From: Veillonella rogosae JCM 15642
GTDB taxonomy: Bacteria; Bacillota; Negativicutes; Veillonellales; Veillonellaceae
DNA length: 64,000 nt
Assembly (NCBI RefSeq): GCF_002959775.1
Contig: NZ_PPCX01000010.1
Span: 310,001 to 374,000, forward strand
Direction of reading: 5' to 3'
A program made the position numbers and the translations under genes. The notes under the pieces were generated by a model. The model saw nothing but the letters and a program-made list of their open reading frames with translations. It ran no database searches and had not been told where the DNA came from. Below, piece after piece: positions 1-8,217 of the stretch (position 1 is its first letter; the number at the start of each line of letters is the position of its first letter).

Positions 1-660
1 GGCTACCATCAAGAGATCGTTACGCAAGTTATTTCTCATATCGATAATGAGGAAGCCAAGGCCTGTTTGGGAGCCTACCATTTCACCTGTTACAAGGAAG
101 ATCCACGCCGTACCGAGAGCGATGTGAAGACCCGATGCAATGCCTGGGAATACGGCAGGTAATACGATTTTAAATAACAGTTCTGGCTGTTTAATACCAA
201 AGTTGCGCGCTACCTTGATGTACACAGGGTCAATATTTTGAATAGCAGACACGGTGGACAATAGCACCGGGAAGAATGCTGCGATAAAGATGATAACGAT
301 AGCTGGTGCTTGGCCGATACCGAAGAAGAGAACGATAAAGGGCAACCACGCCACAGGAGAAATTGGTCGAATGACTTGAACGATTGGATTGATGTAGTTC
401 CAAATCCCCTTATACCACCCCAAGATAAGGCCGAAGAATACACCAGCCACAACAGAAATGATGTAACCAATGAAGAACCGTACTAAACTATCTGCAATAT
501 CCTTAAAGAGGACACCGTCTCCAATGAGTTCACCAAAGCCGACCAACACCTTATACGGCGTTGGCAATAGCGCTTCGTTAAAACCGCCGAGGCGAACGAT
601 TAACTCCCAAATTAGCCAAGCTGCGATAAATGAGCCCGGCACATATGTATATTTCTTCAT
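1..660 (-). CDS. ABC transporter permease, nitrate/sulfonate/taurine type (partial)
   Basis: Inner-membrane permease of a BPD-type importer of the SsuC/TauC/NrtB class. The reading frame starts at an ATG just before a GGGGGACC ribosome-binding site and stays open to the window edge, so about 220 N-terminal codons are visible and the C-terminus is missing. Several hydrophobic helices alternate with loops, and the family's EAA-like cytoplasmic loop is recognisable (…VARNFGIKQPELLFKIVLPAV…, ending before PGI). It lies 10 bp downstream of the gene for the substrate-binding lipoprotein and is surely in its operon; the ATPase is expected beyond the window. The substrate cannot be told from sequence. 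Confidence 0.88.
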   Translation of the reverse strand, partial: MKKYTYVPGSFIAAWLIWELIVRLGGFNEALLPTPYKVLVGFGELIGDGVLFKDIADSLVRFFIGYIISVVAGVFFGLILGWYKGIWNYINPIVQVIRPISPVAWLPFIVLFFGIGQAPAIVIIFIAAFFPVLLSTVSAIQNIDPVYIKVARNFGIKQPELLFKIVLPAVFPGIASGLHIALGTAWIFLVTGEMVGSQTGLGFLIIDMRNNLRNDLLMVA

Positions 661-670
661 GGTCCCCCTC

Positions 671-1624
671 CTATGGTAACAATGATGTATCTACAAACTC
701 TGAATAGGTCGGCACTTTTTTGATTAAATCAATATGTGTCATATGATGCACAAGCGCATTATAACGGTCCTCTGTAAGGGCTAAATCTTTAAACCCAATC
801 ACTTGTAAGGAACGTTCAATAATAGGATCCTTAAACTTTAAATATTTTAAGGCAATTTCTTTTTGGGACTCTGGATGCTCATCTAGGTATTTACCTGCAT
901 CGAGATAGGCCTTGGTGAAAGCTTTTGCCAAGTCATGATGTTCATCGACGAATTGACCATTAAACACGAGGGCACAGCAAATATTATCATGCCAGAGATG
1001 GTCAGGATCTTCGAAGACCTTCCCAGTTCCCATTTCAAGGGCTAGAGAGCCAAATGGTTCGGCTACACTATACCCAGCAATTTGTCCTACCGATAGAGCA
1101 GAAGGCATTTCTGGAGGGCTCATTTCAACGATTTGCACATCTTTTTCAGAAAGACCCGCTTCTTCAAGCATGCAATCCACGAGAATTTTTTGAGTTGATT
1201 GTTTATGAGGGATCGCAAAGGATTTGCCTTTTAAGTCTTGAACGGAGTTAATATCCTTATTGACGATAATAATATTACCCTCTGTATGACCAAGTGCAGC
1301 AGCACGGACATCAATGCCTTGTTCACGAGCCTTTACACCAAGTTCAACAAGAACAGCTGCGGCATCTACCTTACCAGTATTTAACGCATCCATAAGCTCT
1401 GGCCAAGACCCATACTTAACAAGCTCTACATGAACAGGACCATCTGCCGTTTCCAGCTCTTTTGTAGCAAATACTGGCAATGCATGAGTAATTGGTAAAT
1501 AGGCTACGCGTACAGTCTTTAATTCTTGTGCCGTCTTTGGTTTATGGTGTTCATAATAACCATAGGCTATGCAGCCAATAACCAAGAGAACCACTCCGAT
1601 GATTAGATACCAAGTCTTCTTCAT
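671..1624 (-). CDS. ABC transporter substrate-binding lipoprotein (NMT1/SsuA-like)
   Basis: Predicted extracytoplasmic solute-binding component that feeds the adjoining permease. The chosen ATG follows AGAGGGGAAGTT, a better ribosome site than the upstream alternative start, and gives 317 residues. The N-terminus has two lysines, a hydrophobic stretch and a lipobox-like VIGC with Cys near residue 18, so membrane anchoring as a lipoprotein is likely. The rest resembles NMT1/SsuA/TauA proteins: an early beta strand TVRVAYLPITHALP, then the KYGSWPELMDALNTGKVDAAAV region typical of this fold. Such proteins bind sulfonates, nitrate, taurine or pyrimidine precursors; which one is not visible. Transcribed from a strong promoter about 125 bp upstream. 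Confidence 0.88.
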   Translation of the reverse strand: MKKTWYLIIGVVLLVIGCIAYGYYEHHKPKTAQELKTVRVAYLPITHALPVFATKELETADGPVHVELVKYGSWPELMDALNTGKVDAAAVLVELGVKAREQGIDVRAAALGHTEGNIIIVNKDINSVQDLKGKSFAIPHKQSTQKILVDCMLEEAGLSEKDVQIVEMSPPEMPSALSVGQIAGYSVAEPFGSLALEMGTGKVFEDPDHLWHDNICCALVFNGQFVDEHHDLAKAFTKAYLDAGKYLDEHPESQKEIALKYLKFKDPIIERSLQVIGFKDLALTEDRYNALVHHMTHIDLIKKVPTYSEFVDTSLLP

Positions 1625-1748
1625 AACTTCCCCTCTTTCTACCTCATAACAAGGGGCGTTTTTGACACATGTCTTTTTTCGCACTTTTCTAAAACCTAGA
1701 TGAAGTCTGGTTCTAGAACACCTTGTCTTCTAAACTTATTTATACCCT

Positions 1749-1777
1749 ACTATATCAATGTGTATTAATTCTGTCAA
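1749..1777 (-). promoter_or_regulatory. sigma-70 type promoter of the ABC importer operon
   Basis: Reading the minus strand: perfect -35 TTGACA, 17-bp spacer, -10 TATAGT. It gives a leader of roughly 120 nt before the lipoprotein gene. The leader also holds the short palindrome GTTCTAGAAC, which could be an operator; that role is inference. Confidence 0.75.
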
Positions 1778-1835
1778 CAAAACATAGTAATATTGTAGGT
1801 ATTATTATTTGGGTGCGAAAAACATCTATATATTA

Positions 1836-1870
1836 AAAATAGGTAGCACCCAAAGGATGCTACCTATTTG
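1836..1870 (-). terminator. Rho-independent terminator of the glycosyltransferase transcript
   Basis: AAATAGGTAGC pairs with GCTACCTATTT around a short loop and is followed on the minus strand by a T-rich run. It sits about 20 bp after the stop codon of the GT39-type gene. Confidence 0.8.
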
Positions 1871-1893
1871 CAGTCGTTATTTACTTGTTAGAC

Positions 1894-3525
1894 TTACTTG
1901 AATATAGTCTTTTTATTCAATACATATACCTCTGATGTACCGGCTTCGCTAAATTCTGATACATTCGGGTAAATAGAGGATTGACGGAAATGCTTAATTT
2001 CGCCTTTTGGAACGATTAACATCACCGGTTTACCTGACGCTATAATCTTGTTAAACTCCTCTTCATTGACTTGTTCCATAAGATATTTCTTTGCCCATTC
2101 AGCACTGCGTTTTTTCAATTTATCTCGATCATCCCAACGACTTTCATCACCGTTGATTTTGATAATCTTATGCCCTGTATAGTATACAGTCGCTGTACTA
2201 TAACCGTTATAGTAATATACATCGCCATCATAAGAATCTACTACTGGTACTACATCAATATTACTACGTTGTTTAATAAATGGCTCTAAGCCTTCTACAA
2301 CAACGATAGAGGATATCACCATCGTACCAAGGACGATAATAGTGACTAAACGATAGCCTCTTCTTGTAAACCATGCATGAAGCATAAGTAGTACCGCTAT
2401 AGCCACCACTACATAGAGCAAGAAATAGAAGCCCCACGGAGCGAAGAATGTTCCCGCTACATAGGCAAGCCACAACAGCAACGTCGGCCCTACAATAATC
2501 CATTTTAAAGCTCTAGACTTGCCTTTACGAATAAGCTTCATAACGCCCATGGCACCAATAGCACTAAATGGAACGAGGCTAACAAAGGTATATAAAGGAT
2601 ATTTAGTAGCCATCAAGGTATAGAATAAAACAATACCTATACCCCAAGTCATATTATAGATAAAACCTGTATGACGTTGTTTTAAACCATCGATAATACC
2701 GTAAATAACGGCCCCCGTCCACGGCATAGAAGCGCCGAGGAAGATAGCCAGATAATACCACCAAACATTATCCTCTGGATGCTCGGATTGTGTGGCACGC
2801 GTTACATTGTGAAGACCTAAGAAACCATCGATAAAATCTTGGCCGTGAACACTGTACATGTACGCATACCACGGGAAGCAGACTGCACAAAATGCTAAAA
2901 TACCACGCCAATCAAAGATGGCTTTCACCATGGACCAAGAGCGGTTGATGCCTGCGAAGACAAGTAATATCATCCCTGGCAAGACAAGTGCTACAGGCCC
3001 TTTAGTCAGTACACCTAGCCCTGCAAATACATAAGCTACAATCATGGCGTATGGTTTCTGTTCCACCATCCCCTTATAGGAGTAAATCATGACCATCAAT
3101 GTCGTATATAGTAAGACCATATCCGTAATAATGCCATGAGCTACGGTCCAGAACATGAGAGATGTACCCAGAACAGAACCGCCGATGAGCCCCAAAGCCC
3201 ACTTACCGCTTATAGTGCGCATCGATTGATACATGGTCGCTACTGACAACGCGCCAAAGATAGCACTTGGTAGACGAACCACCCAATCGGCGATACCAAA
3301 AAGTTTAAAACTAAGGGCGATAAGCCAATAAATCATAATCGGTTTGTCGTACCAATAGGTACCATAAATTTGAGGAGACAACCAATCACCAGAAAGAACC
3401 ATCTCCTTCGCGGTTAACGCGTAATTAGATTCAACAGGATCGGTAACAGGCAACATATTATTGCCGAACATGTAGAACACGAGCCACACAATAAACATGA
3501 CTGGTGTTAAGCGAGAGAGTTTCAT
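1894..3525 (-). CDS. GT39/ArnT-like polyprenyl-phosphate sugar transferase
   Basis: Large integral-membrane protein of 543 residues with about 10-12 hydrophobic helices and a soluble C-terminal domain from about residue 430. The first external loop carries DPVESNYALTAKEM and YWYDKPIMIYWL, matching the conserved acidic loop and KPPLYYW-type motif of PMT_2/ArnT glycosyltransferases. These transfer a sugar from an undecaprenyl- or dolichyl-type carrier to lipid A, proteins or envelope glycans on the outer face of the cytoplasmic membrane. The gene is 11 bp downstream of the DedA gene and likely co-transcribed; DedA proteins act in undecaprenyl-phosphate recycling, which fits a lipid-carrier pathway. 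The exact donor and acceptor are unknown. Confidence 0.85.
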   Translation of the reverse strand: MKLSRLTPVMFIVWLVFYMFGNNMLPVTDPVESNYALTAKEMVLSGDWLSPQIYGTYWYDKPIMIYWLIALSFKLFGIADWVVRLPSAIFGALSVATMYQSMRTISGKWALGLIGGSVLGTSLMFWTVAHGIITDMVLLYTTLMVMIYSYKGMVEQKPYAMIVAYVFAGLGVLTKGPVALVLPGMILLVFAGINRSWSMVKAIFDWRGILAFCAVCFPWYAYMYSVHGQDFIDGFLGLHNVTRATQSEHPEDNVWWYYLAIFLGASMPWTGAVIYGIIDGLKQRHTGFIYNMTWGIGIVLFYTLMATKYPLYTFVSLVPFSAIGAMGVMKLIRKGKSRALKWIIVGPTLLLWLAYVAGTFFAPWGFYFLLYVVVAIAVLLMLHAWFTRRGYRLVTIIVLGTMVISSIVVVEGLEPFIKQRSNIDVVPVVDSYDGDVYYYNGYSTATVYYTGHKIIKINGDESRWDDRDKLKKRSAEWAKKYLMEQVNEEEFNKIIASGKPVMLIVPKGEIKHFRQSSIYPNVSEFSEAGTSEVYVLNKKTIFK

Positions 3526-3536
3526 AAGGCCCCTCC

Positions 3537-4124
3537 TTATCGACGATTGCGATAGTATTTAAAGCCCAGTACTGCAGCTATAATTACAAAGACAACAACC
3601 ATAACAATCAAGAATTCATGATTGTATTCGATAAGATCTTGCCAATTTTCACCAAGTATCTTGCCAAGGTAAACGAGCAAAATCGTCCAAGGAATCGTAC
3701 CAAGAACTGTCCAAATGATGAAGTGCCACATTGGATAGCGCGCCATACCTGCGGGGAAAGAAATGAAGGTACGAACACCAGGTAAAAGGCGACCAAAGAA
3801 TACGGCCGCACCGCCGTATTTATTGAACATCTTTTCTGCTAATTCAAATTTATGTTCATTAAAGAATACATATTTACCGTATTTTAATAATAGAGGACGA
3901 CCACCATATTCACCCATCCAGTAGGATAATACAGAGCCAACAATCCCCGCCAAAGTACCTACGACCATCGTCGTATGCATATCAAATATACCTTGAGCGA
4001 TCAAATATCCTGCAAAACCAAGTACAATCTCACTCGGAATAGGTACGTTAGCATTTTCTAGAACCATTGCAATGAACATGGCTGTATAGCCATAAGTTTC
4101 CATAAACGAAATGATATATTCCAC
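3537..4124 (-). CDS. DedA family membrane protein
   Basis: Predicted inner-membrane DedA/SNARE-associated (VTT) protein of 195 residues. I place the start at GTG, preceded by AAGGGG at good spacing; an in-frame upstream start would add a non-conserved basic leader. Family marks are visible: NVPIPSEIVLGFAGYL near residue 30, FFGRLLPGVRTFISFPAG (the F-x-x-R-x-x-P-x-x-R motif) near residue 115, and GTIPWT before the last helices. Relatives flip or recycle undecaprenyl phosphate and support membrane homeostasis. It is the first gene of a two-gene unit with the GT39-type transferase. Confidence 0.9.
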   Translation of the reverse strand: MEYIISFMETYGYTAMFIAMVLENANVPIPSEIVLGFAGYLIAQGIFDMHTTMVVGTLAGIVGSVLSYWMGEYGGRPLLLKYGKYVFFNEHKFELAEKMFNKYGGAAVFFGRLLPGVRTFISFPAGMARYPMWHFIIWTVLGTIPWTILLVYLGKILGENWQDLIEYNHEFLIVMVVVFVIIAAVLGFKYYRNRR

Positions 4125-4201
4125 TGTTTTACCCCTTAAAAAAATTCCCATTCGGATTACATGATGCACCAATTTTTGGACATAGTATTTTCATCATTAC
4201 C

Positions 4202-4216
4202 ATACCTGTTCGGTAT
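4202..4216. promoter_or_regulatory. Small inverted repeat, possible operator upstream of dedA
   Basis: ATACC-TGTTC-GGTAT, five-base arms round a five-base spacer, located 78-92 bp before the dedA start. The shape resembles a TetR-type site, but no regulator gene is adjacent, so function is inference. Confidence 0.3.
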
Positions 4217-4235
4217 ACCTTATATTTTACCATAA

Positions 4236-4270
4236 TAAAAAGGCCCTCACCACCGGCGAGAGCCCTTTTA
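4236..4270 (-). terminator. Terminator after the DUF2922 gene
   Basis: Imperfect GC-rich hairpin with AAAAGG/CCTTTT outer arms, 18 bp after the DUF2922 stop. On the minus strand it ends in a T-tract. Confidence 0.7.
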
Positions 4271-4288
4271 ACGATTTGCAGTATACGA

Positions 4289-4510
4289 TTATTGCAATTC
4301 AGTAGTTTGAGTTGTTACTTCACGAGCCGTAGTAAATGCAGCAAGTTCTGCATCACCAGAACCAAGAATTACTTTGTTAGCTACTAGCGCATTAGCCGCT
4401 GTTTTAGCATCTTGTAAAGTAATTCCAGCACGAGGAGCACTAATTGTGACTGATGTGCTTTTACCACCGACCGTAGAAAATGTAAGATATACAACGCGTT
4501 TTTCCGCCAT
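4289..4510 (-). CDS. DUF2922 family small protein
   Basis: Protein of 73 residues beginning MAEKRVVYLTFST. The chosen ATG has a strong AAAGGAGG site nine bases upstream; a start six codons earlier would overlap that site. The sequence STVGGKSTSVTISAPRAG and the closing region with many Thr/Val match the DUF2922 family, short beta-rich proteins of Firmicutes with no known role. It is regularly found beside a DUF1659 gene, as here, about 275 bp downstream. The two appear to be separate transcripts, because a terminator follows this one and a long AT-rich gap with 8-bp tandem repeats precedes it. Confidence 0.75.
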   Translation of the reverse strand: MAEKRVVYLTFSTVGGKSTSVTISAPRAGITLQDAKTAANALVANKVILGSGDAELAAFTTAREVTTQTTELQ

Positions 4511-4575
4511 GTGGGCGCCTCCTTTCACGTTTCATAAACAAGTTCTCGAATTTAGATAGAATAGGATGATCTTTG

Positions 4576-4615
4576 TAGCTCTATAGCTCTGTAACTCTGT
4601 AATTCTGTAATTACA
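4576..4615. repeat. Five degenerate 8-bp tandem units
   Basis: TAGCTCTA, TAGCTCTG, TAACTCTG, TAATTCTG and TAATTACA follow each other without gaps, 65-105 bp before the DUF2922 start codon. The units drift progressively, which suggests old slippage. Confidence 0.6.
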
Positions 4616-4784
4616 CAAATTACACTTAGATTAAATATATCTATCTACGATTCATATCAATAAGGATGGGAATGTGTGGACTTGCGATTGCTACACCCTT
4701 TTACGACTATGTAAGGATGTATGAAATCAGCAATTTAGGATGTGTTTGGAGCAACTAAAACAAGAATATGTAGATAATCTACAA

Positions 4785-4991
4785 TTAATGTCCTAAAGAT
4801 ACTTCATTGACGCGGACCACGTCGGACAAGCTGTGGTCATACAAGGCTGCCAGCGCATTACCAACGGTTTTCACATTATCGTCGGACGCTTCTTCTGCAA
4901 CACGTGTATAGGTTACGTCTTTGTACTTCGGCGCATCTTCGGTACCGATGTTAAAACGCAACACCAATTTAGTACGTTTAATGTTAGCCAT
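4785..4991 (-). CDS. DUF1659 family small protein
   Basis: Protein of 68 residues starting MANIKRTKLVLRFNIGTED. The start is set by GGAGGTGATACG directly before the ATG. The pattern of a short beta strand, YKDVTYTRVAEEASDDNVKTVGNALAALY and a final VNEVSLGH fits DUF1659, small proteins of unknown function common in Firmicutes. The partner DUF2922 gene lies downstream on the same strand. No catalytic motif or membrane segment is visible. Confidence 0.7.
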   Translation of the reverse strand: MANIKRTKLVLRFNIGTEDAPKYKDVTYTRVAEEASDDNVKTVGNALAALYDHSLSDVVRVNEVSLGH

Positions 4992-5143
4992 CGTATCACC
5001 TCCTTTCACCCTCTTATATTCCTGAGGGTCCCTCTCGACAACCCCCGCTAGAGTAATTAAGGTAATCATTGTGAAAGTTTGGGAATTACAGCTTCAACTC
5101 TGTACTTATTGCAGTATTAAAACAATACGACTTTTATAAATAC

Positions 5144-5202
5144 AAAAAGACCTTTACCAATTCCTAGTTATACAAATATATAAATAGGAACCGTAAAGGT
5201 CT
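5144..5202 (-). terminator. Strong two-tier terminator after the phosphotransferase gene
   Basis: Outer arms AGACCTTTAC/GTAAAGGTCT and inner arms TTCCTA/TAGGAA stack on one another. On the minus strand the hairpin is followed by TTTTTG. It serves the gene ending 60 bp upstream on that strand. Confidence 0.85.
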
Positions 5203-5263
5203 ATAAACACTATAGAGCACCATTAGCAATAGTACCGGTATGTTAAAACGCTTAAATTCAACA

Positions 5264-6010
5264 CTATTCGGTTTTCAAGGCCAACATGAAGTCATAAGCT
5301 TTAACAGCTGCTTCTGTATCTACAAAATGGAACGGATTTAGCATACGACAGAACTTAAAAAGACATTCGTGTTTGCGTAAGATTTCTTTTACATGCAATA
5401 CCGTATCATGTGCTGTACGGGCTGAACTATAACCATTCATCATGGCGTATAGATAAGAAATCGGTAGGTTGTCCTCACGCAAGTAACTGTGAACAAAGAT
5501 AAGTAAATCCCAACCTTGCGGTGTTAATTCAGGCCAACGACGGCCATTTTCCCAATCTAGCAACGTAATCTTATCAGTATCTGGATCATAGGTAATATCA
5601 CGCATGGCAGGACGCCCATGAGATAAACCATAGTCATGTAACTGACCTAAGGTCTTCCCAAATATATAAAAGATATGTGTTACCATATCATCCAAACTAT
5701 CGTCATCAGGATGTTGCGCAGGCAATTGACTATAATAAGTTAAAGTATTACCACACGCTTCGGTAACAAAGTAATGTTCTCTAAAGCCTGCAATCGTTGG
5801 TGCTACAGGCAACTGTGTATTCACAAAGGAAATTTTATAGAACTCATAATCAAAAGAAGCTCTAGGAGCTGGCTTAATCCAACTAGAGCGATGATTACTA
5901 ATATCTTGTTTTACATAATATTTTTGGTTATTAAATTCTACAGGAAAAACGCGATGGTCTTTCTCTTGATCGATCATCCGATCGATATATTCTAATAGCA
6001 TATCATTCAT
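5264..6010 (-). CDS. Kinase-fold phosphotransferase, substrate unknown
   Basis: Cytoplasmic protein of 248 residues with a protein-kinase/aminoglycoside-phosphotransferase fold. A glycine-poor N-lobe with FNNQKYYVKQDI supplies a likely ATP-binding Lys near residue 32. The catalytic loop reads HGRPAMRDITYD near residue 140 and is followed by ITLLDWENGRRWPE, the DFG-like metal-binding Asp. The usual HGDxxxxN loop is altered: Asp is replaced by Arg and the downstream Asn is absent, so activity is uncertain. Related proteins include RIO-like and lipopolysaccharide-core kinases. It stands alone, with its own terminator. Confidence 0.6.
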   Translation of the reverse strand: MNDMLLEYIDRMIDQEKDHRVFPVEFNNQKYYVKQDISNHRSSWIKPAPRASFDYEFYKISFVNTQLPVAPTIAGFREHYFVTEACGNTLTYYSQLPAQHPDDDSLDDMVTHIFYIFGKTLGQLHDYGLSHGRPAMRDITYDPDTDKITLLDWENGRRWPELTPQGWDLLIFVHSYLREDNLPISYLYAMMNGYSSARTAHDTVLHVKEILRKHECLFKFCRMLNPFHFVDTEAAVKAYDFMLALKTE

Positions 6011-6378
6011 TATATCCTCCCTGTATATAGCACTTAATAATGTTAAAAATCCCTTTTACATAATCGTTCACTTAAAGTAGATGTTCTATATACAACGAAT
6101 CTCCCTATCGTATAAGTTCTACATTATAAGCCCAACATTATTGTGATTTATAAACTAATGCTGTTATATAAGTCATTGTTCATATAAGTGTATACAATCA
6201 ATATGCTCATTATACTATAATTCTCAATTGATATCAAAATCAAATTTATTTATAAAACTAGTATTTAATAGAAAAACCCCCTAGCCTAAGCTAGGGGGTT
6301 CTTCTGGTAATTATGATAATAGGTTTAGATATAGGACAATGCTAGGACCAACTGAGGTCGCGTCCTAAATCAAACGAA
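6011..6378. other. Intergenic region
   Basis: AT-rich stretch between the sdhE stop and the phosphotransferase start. It holds the sdh operon terminator and, on the right-to-left strand, space for the phosphotransferase promoter. No convincing open reading frame was seen. Confidence 0.6.
6272..6303 (-). terminator. Terminator of the sdhABE operon
   Basis: Perfect 11-bp stem AACCCCCTAGC/GCTAGGGGGTT with a CTAA loop, about 75 bp beyond the sdhE stop, followed by a T-rich tract on the minus strand. Confidence 0.9.
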
Positions 6379-7254
6379 TTAACCTACGAATTTAGTCACT
6401 GCTGCAGTGTCAGTTAAGTGACGTTTAGGCATACCCATTTCATCAGGGGAGATGCCAAGAGCAAGACCCACTAATTGGGACATGTGCAAGATTGGCATAT
6501 CTTTGCCACCGCCAACAACTTCTTTAGCTTCTTTTTGGAACATATCAAGTTGCATTTGGCAAAGTGGGCAAGGAGTTACTACGCAATCTGCGCCTTCTGT
6601 AGCTGCATCTTTGTTGATGGAGCCAGTCATTTGCATTACGGAATCATGTGCAGGGTATACAGCATGGAAACCGCAGCAATCGAGCTTACGGGAGAAGTCG
6701 ATTGGTGTAGCACCGATAGCGGAAATCAATTCTGCTAAGGATGTAGGCATTTGATAATCTTCGAAGCCCAATTCAGTTTGAGGACGAAGAATATGGCAAC
6801 CATAGTATTCAGCTACACGTAAACCAGTTAAAGGTTTAACAACTTTAGCTTTCAATTTGTCCAAACCGTAATCGCGGATCAATACCCACAAGAAATGAGT
6901 AATATCAGTTGTACCGCGGTATTGTTTACCGATTTGAGCTAATTTTTTGTTAACTTCGTTCTTTTCTTTTTCGTTTTTATCAAGCTCGTTTTTAGCTTCA
7001 CGAAGCATCAAAGTACAAGTGTTACATACAGTTAAAAGGTTCAAACCTTTTTCTTCTGCTAATGCAATGTTACGTGCGTTTGTAGCAAGTGTAATTTCTG
7101 GAGCGATGTCTTGAACGTGGGACGCGCCGCAGCAAGTCCAGCCGTCAAGCTCTTCCAACTCGATGCCTAATTTTTTAGCTACAGCAACTGTTGCTAAGTA
7201 ATCTTCTTTGGCAGCGCTTTCAAGAACGCAACCTGGGAAAAATGCGTATTTCAT
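6379..7254 (-). CDS. sdhE: Succinate dehydrogenase/fumarate reductase subunit E (CCG-domain, HdrB-like)
   Basis: Third subunit of an SdhABE-type complex, 291 residues. It is related to heterodisulfide reductase subunit B and has two cysteine-rich CCG domains: FFPGCVLESAAKED with GWTCCGASH in the first half, and YYGCHIL with LDCCGFHAVYP in the second. In type E enzymes this soluble or membrane-associated subunit replaces the haem-bearing membrane anchors SdhC/SdhD and passes electrons to or from (methyl)menaquinone. Its ATG overlaps the sdhB stop codon by one base, so translation is coupled. There is no signal peptide on any of the three subunits, which places the active site in the cytoplasm. 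In Negativicutes the complex is expected to reduce fumarate in the succinate-propionate pathway. Confidence 0.88.
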   Translation of the reverse strand: MKYAFFPGCVLESAAKEDYLATVAVAKKLGIELEELDGWTCCGASHVQDIAPEITLATNARNIALAEEKGLNLLTVCNTCTLMLREAKNELDKNEKEKNEVNKKLAQIGKQYRGTTDITHFLWVLIRDYGLDKLKAKVVKPLTGLRVAEYYGCHILRPQTELGFEDYQMPTSLAELISAIGATPIDFSRKLDCCGFHAVYPAHDSVMQMTGSINKDAATEGADCVVTPCPLCQMQLDMFQKEAKEVVGGGKDMPILHMSQLVGLALGISPDEMGMPKRHLTDTAAVTKFVG

Positions 7255-8216
7255 TATTTGCTTACCTCCTCAGCTGCTTTCATAAGTCTGCGAACACCAT
7301 CAATACCGTTTACAGGTTTTTGAGGTACTACAAGTTCAAATGGATTGATTTTGCTGTGTTTCCACAAACGTAAAGCATAGAATGCTTGTTTAGCGGAATC
7401 AACAACGCCATCAGATTTCAAGCTCATAGATACTTCTTTCAAGCGACCAGTTTTGTAGAGGTCGTCTTTGAAAGCAACTGCATGGCGAACGCCTTTGCTG
7501 TTAGTAAGACCAGCTTTAGTAGCTTCTTTACGCAAGTTAGAAATATCCACAGCAGGTTTTAAGTGTTTAGGACAACGGGAGATACAGTTCATACAGTGAA
7601 CGCATTTCCAAAGACCATTGTCGAATGCAGGTTGAATGTGAGCCATAGGTGCATCATCACGGCTATCCAATACAAAACGGTTAGCTTTTGTGAATACATA
7701 TGGTTCTAAGAAGTCATCTTGACGTGCAGTCAATTTGTTACATTCAGATGCACAGCAACCGCAAAGGATACATTCTGTACCAGCAACGAATTTTTTGAAA
7801 TCAGCTGGAGTTTGGCGAACAATTTTGTCACCTTCGTTGAATTCAGCTTTAAGGAAGATCCAAGGAGCAACCAATTTCAAACGATCAACTTTTGCTTCCC
7901 AGTCAACAACTAAGTCACGGATAACGCGGAAGTTGCCGATAGGTGCAATTGTTAATTCATCAGTGCCATAACGTTCTGTTAATTCATCGATTTTAGCTTC
8001 GCAACCAAGCATTGCTTCGCCATTTACGCGAACGGAGCAAGCGCCGCAAACTGCGGAACGACAAGCTGCCAAGAATGTTAATGTTGGATCTTGAGTGTCT
8101 TTAATTTTTTGAAGGCCCCAAAGAATTGTACGGTCAGCTTCATAGTCGAATTTGAAAGTCTGTACAAACGCGCGACCTTGTTGGTAACGGTGGATATGAT
8201 AGGTGATTTGTCTCAT
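7254..8216 (-). CDS. sdhB: Succinate dehydrogenase/fumarate reductase iron-sulfur subunit
   Basis: Iron-sulfur electron-transfer subunit, 320 residues, longer than the usual 230-260 because of a C-terminal extension of about 90 residues. The [2Fe-2S] site is CRSAVCGACSVRVNG with a later Cys in MLGC. A [4Fe-4S] site is CILCGCCASEC. The third site reads CVHCMNCISRCPKHLKP; the position that is Ile, Val or Ser in [3Fe-4S] enzymes is Cys here, giving the CxxCxxCxxxCP pattern of a [4Fe-4S] cluster. It passes electrons between the SdhA flavin and the SdhE CCG subunit. It lies one base after sdhA and overlaps sdhE by one base. Confidence 0.93.
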   Translation of the reverse strand: MRQITYHIHRYQQGRAFVQTFKFDYEADRTILWGLQKIKDTQDPTLTFLAACRSAVCGACSVRVNGEAMLGCEAKIDELTERYGTDELTIAPIGNFRVIRDLVVDWEAKVDRLKLVAPWIFLKAEFNEGDKIVRQTPADFKKFVAGTECILCGCCASECNKLTARQDDFLEPYVFTKANRFVLDSRDDAPMAHIQPAFDNGLWKCVHCMNCISRCPKHLKPAVDISNLRKEATKAGLTNSKGVRHAVAFKDDLYKTGRLKEVSMSLKSDGVVDSAKQAFYALRLWKHSKINPFELVVPQKPVNGIDGVRRLMKAAEEVSK

Positions 8217-8217
8217 C

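Noticed and set aside
4989-5000. CTTTCAC copies just before the DUF1659 and DUF2922 starts as motif copies
   Set aside because: Here the bases are part of GTGAAAGGAGG ribosome sites (followed by G, not C/T), so they were left out of the GTGAAAGY argument.
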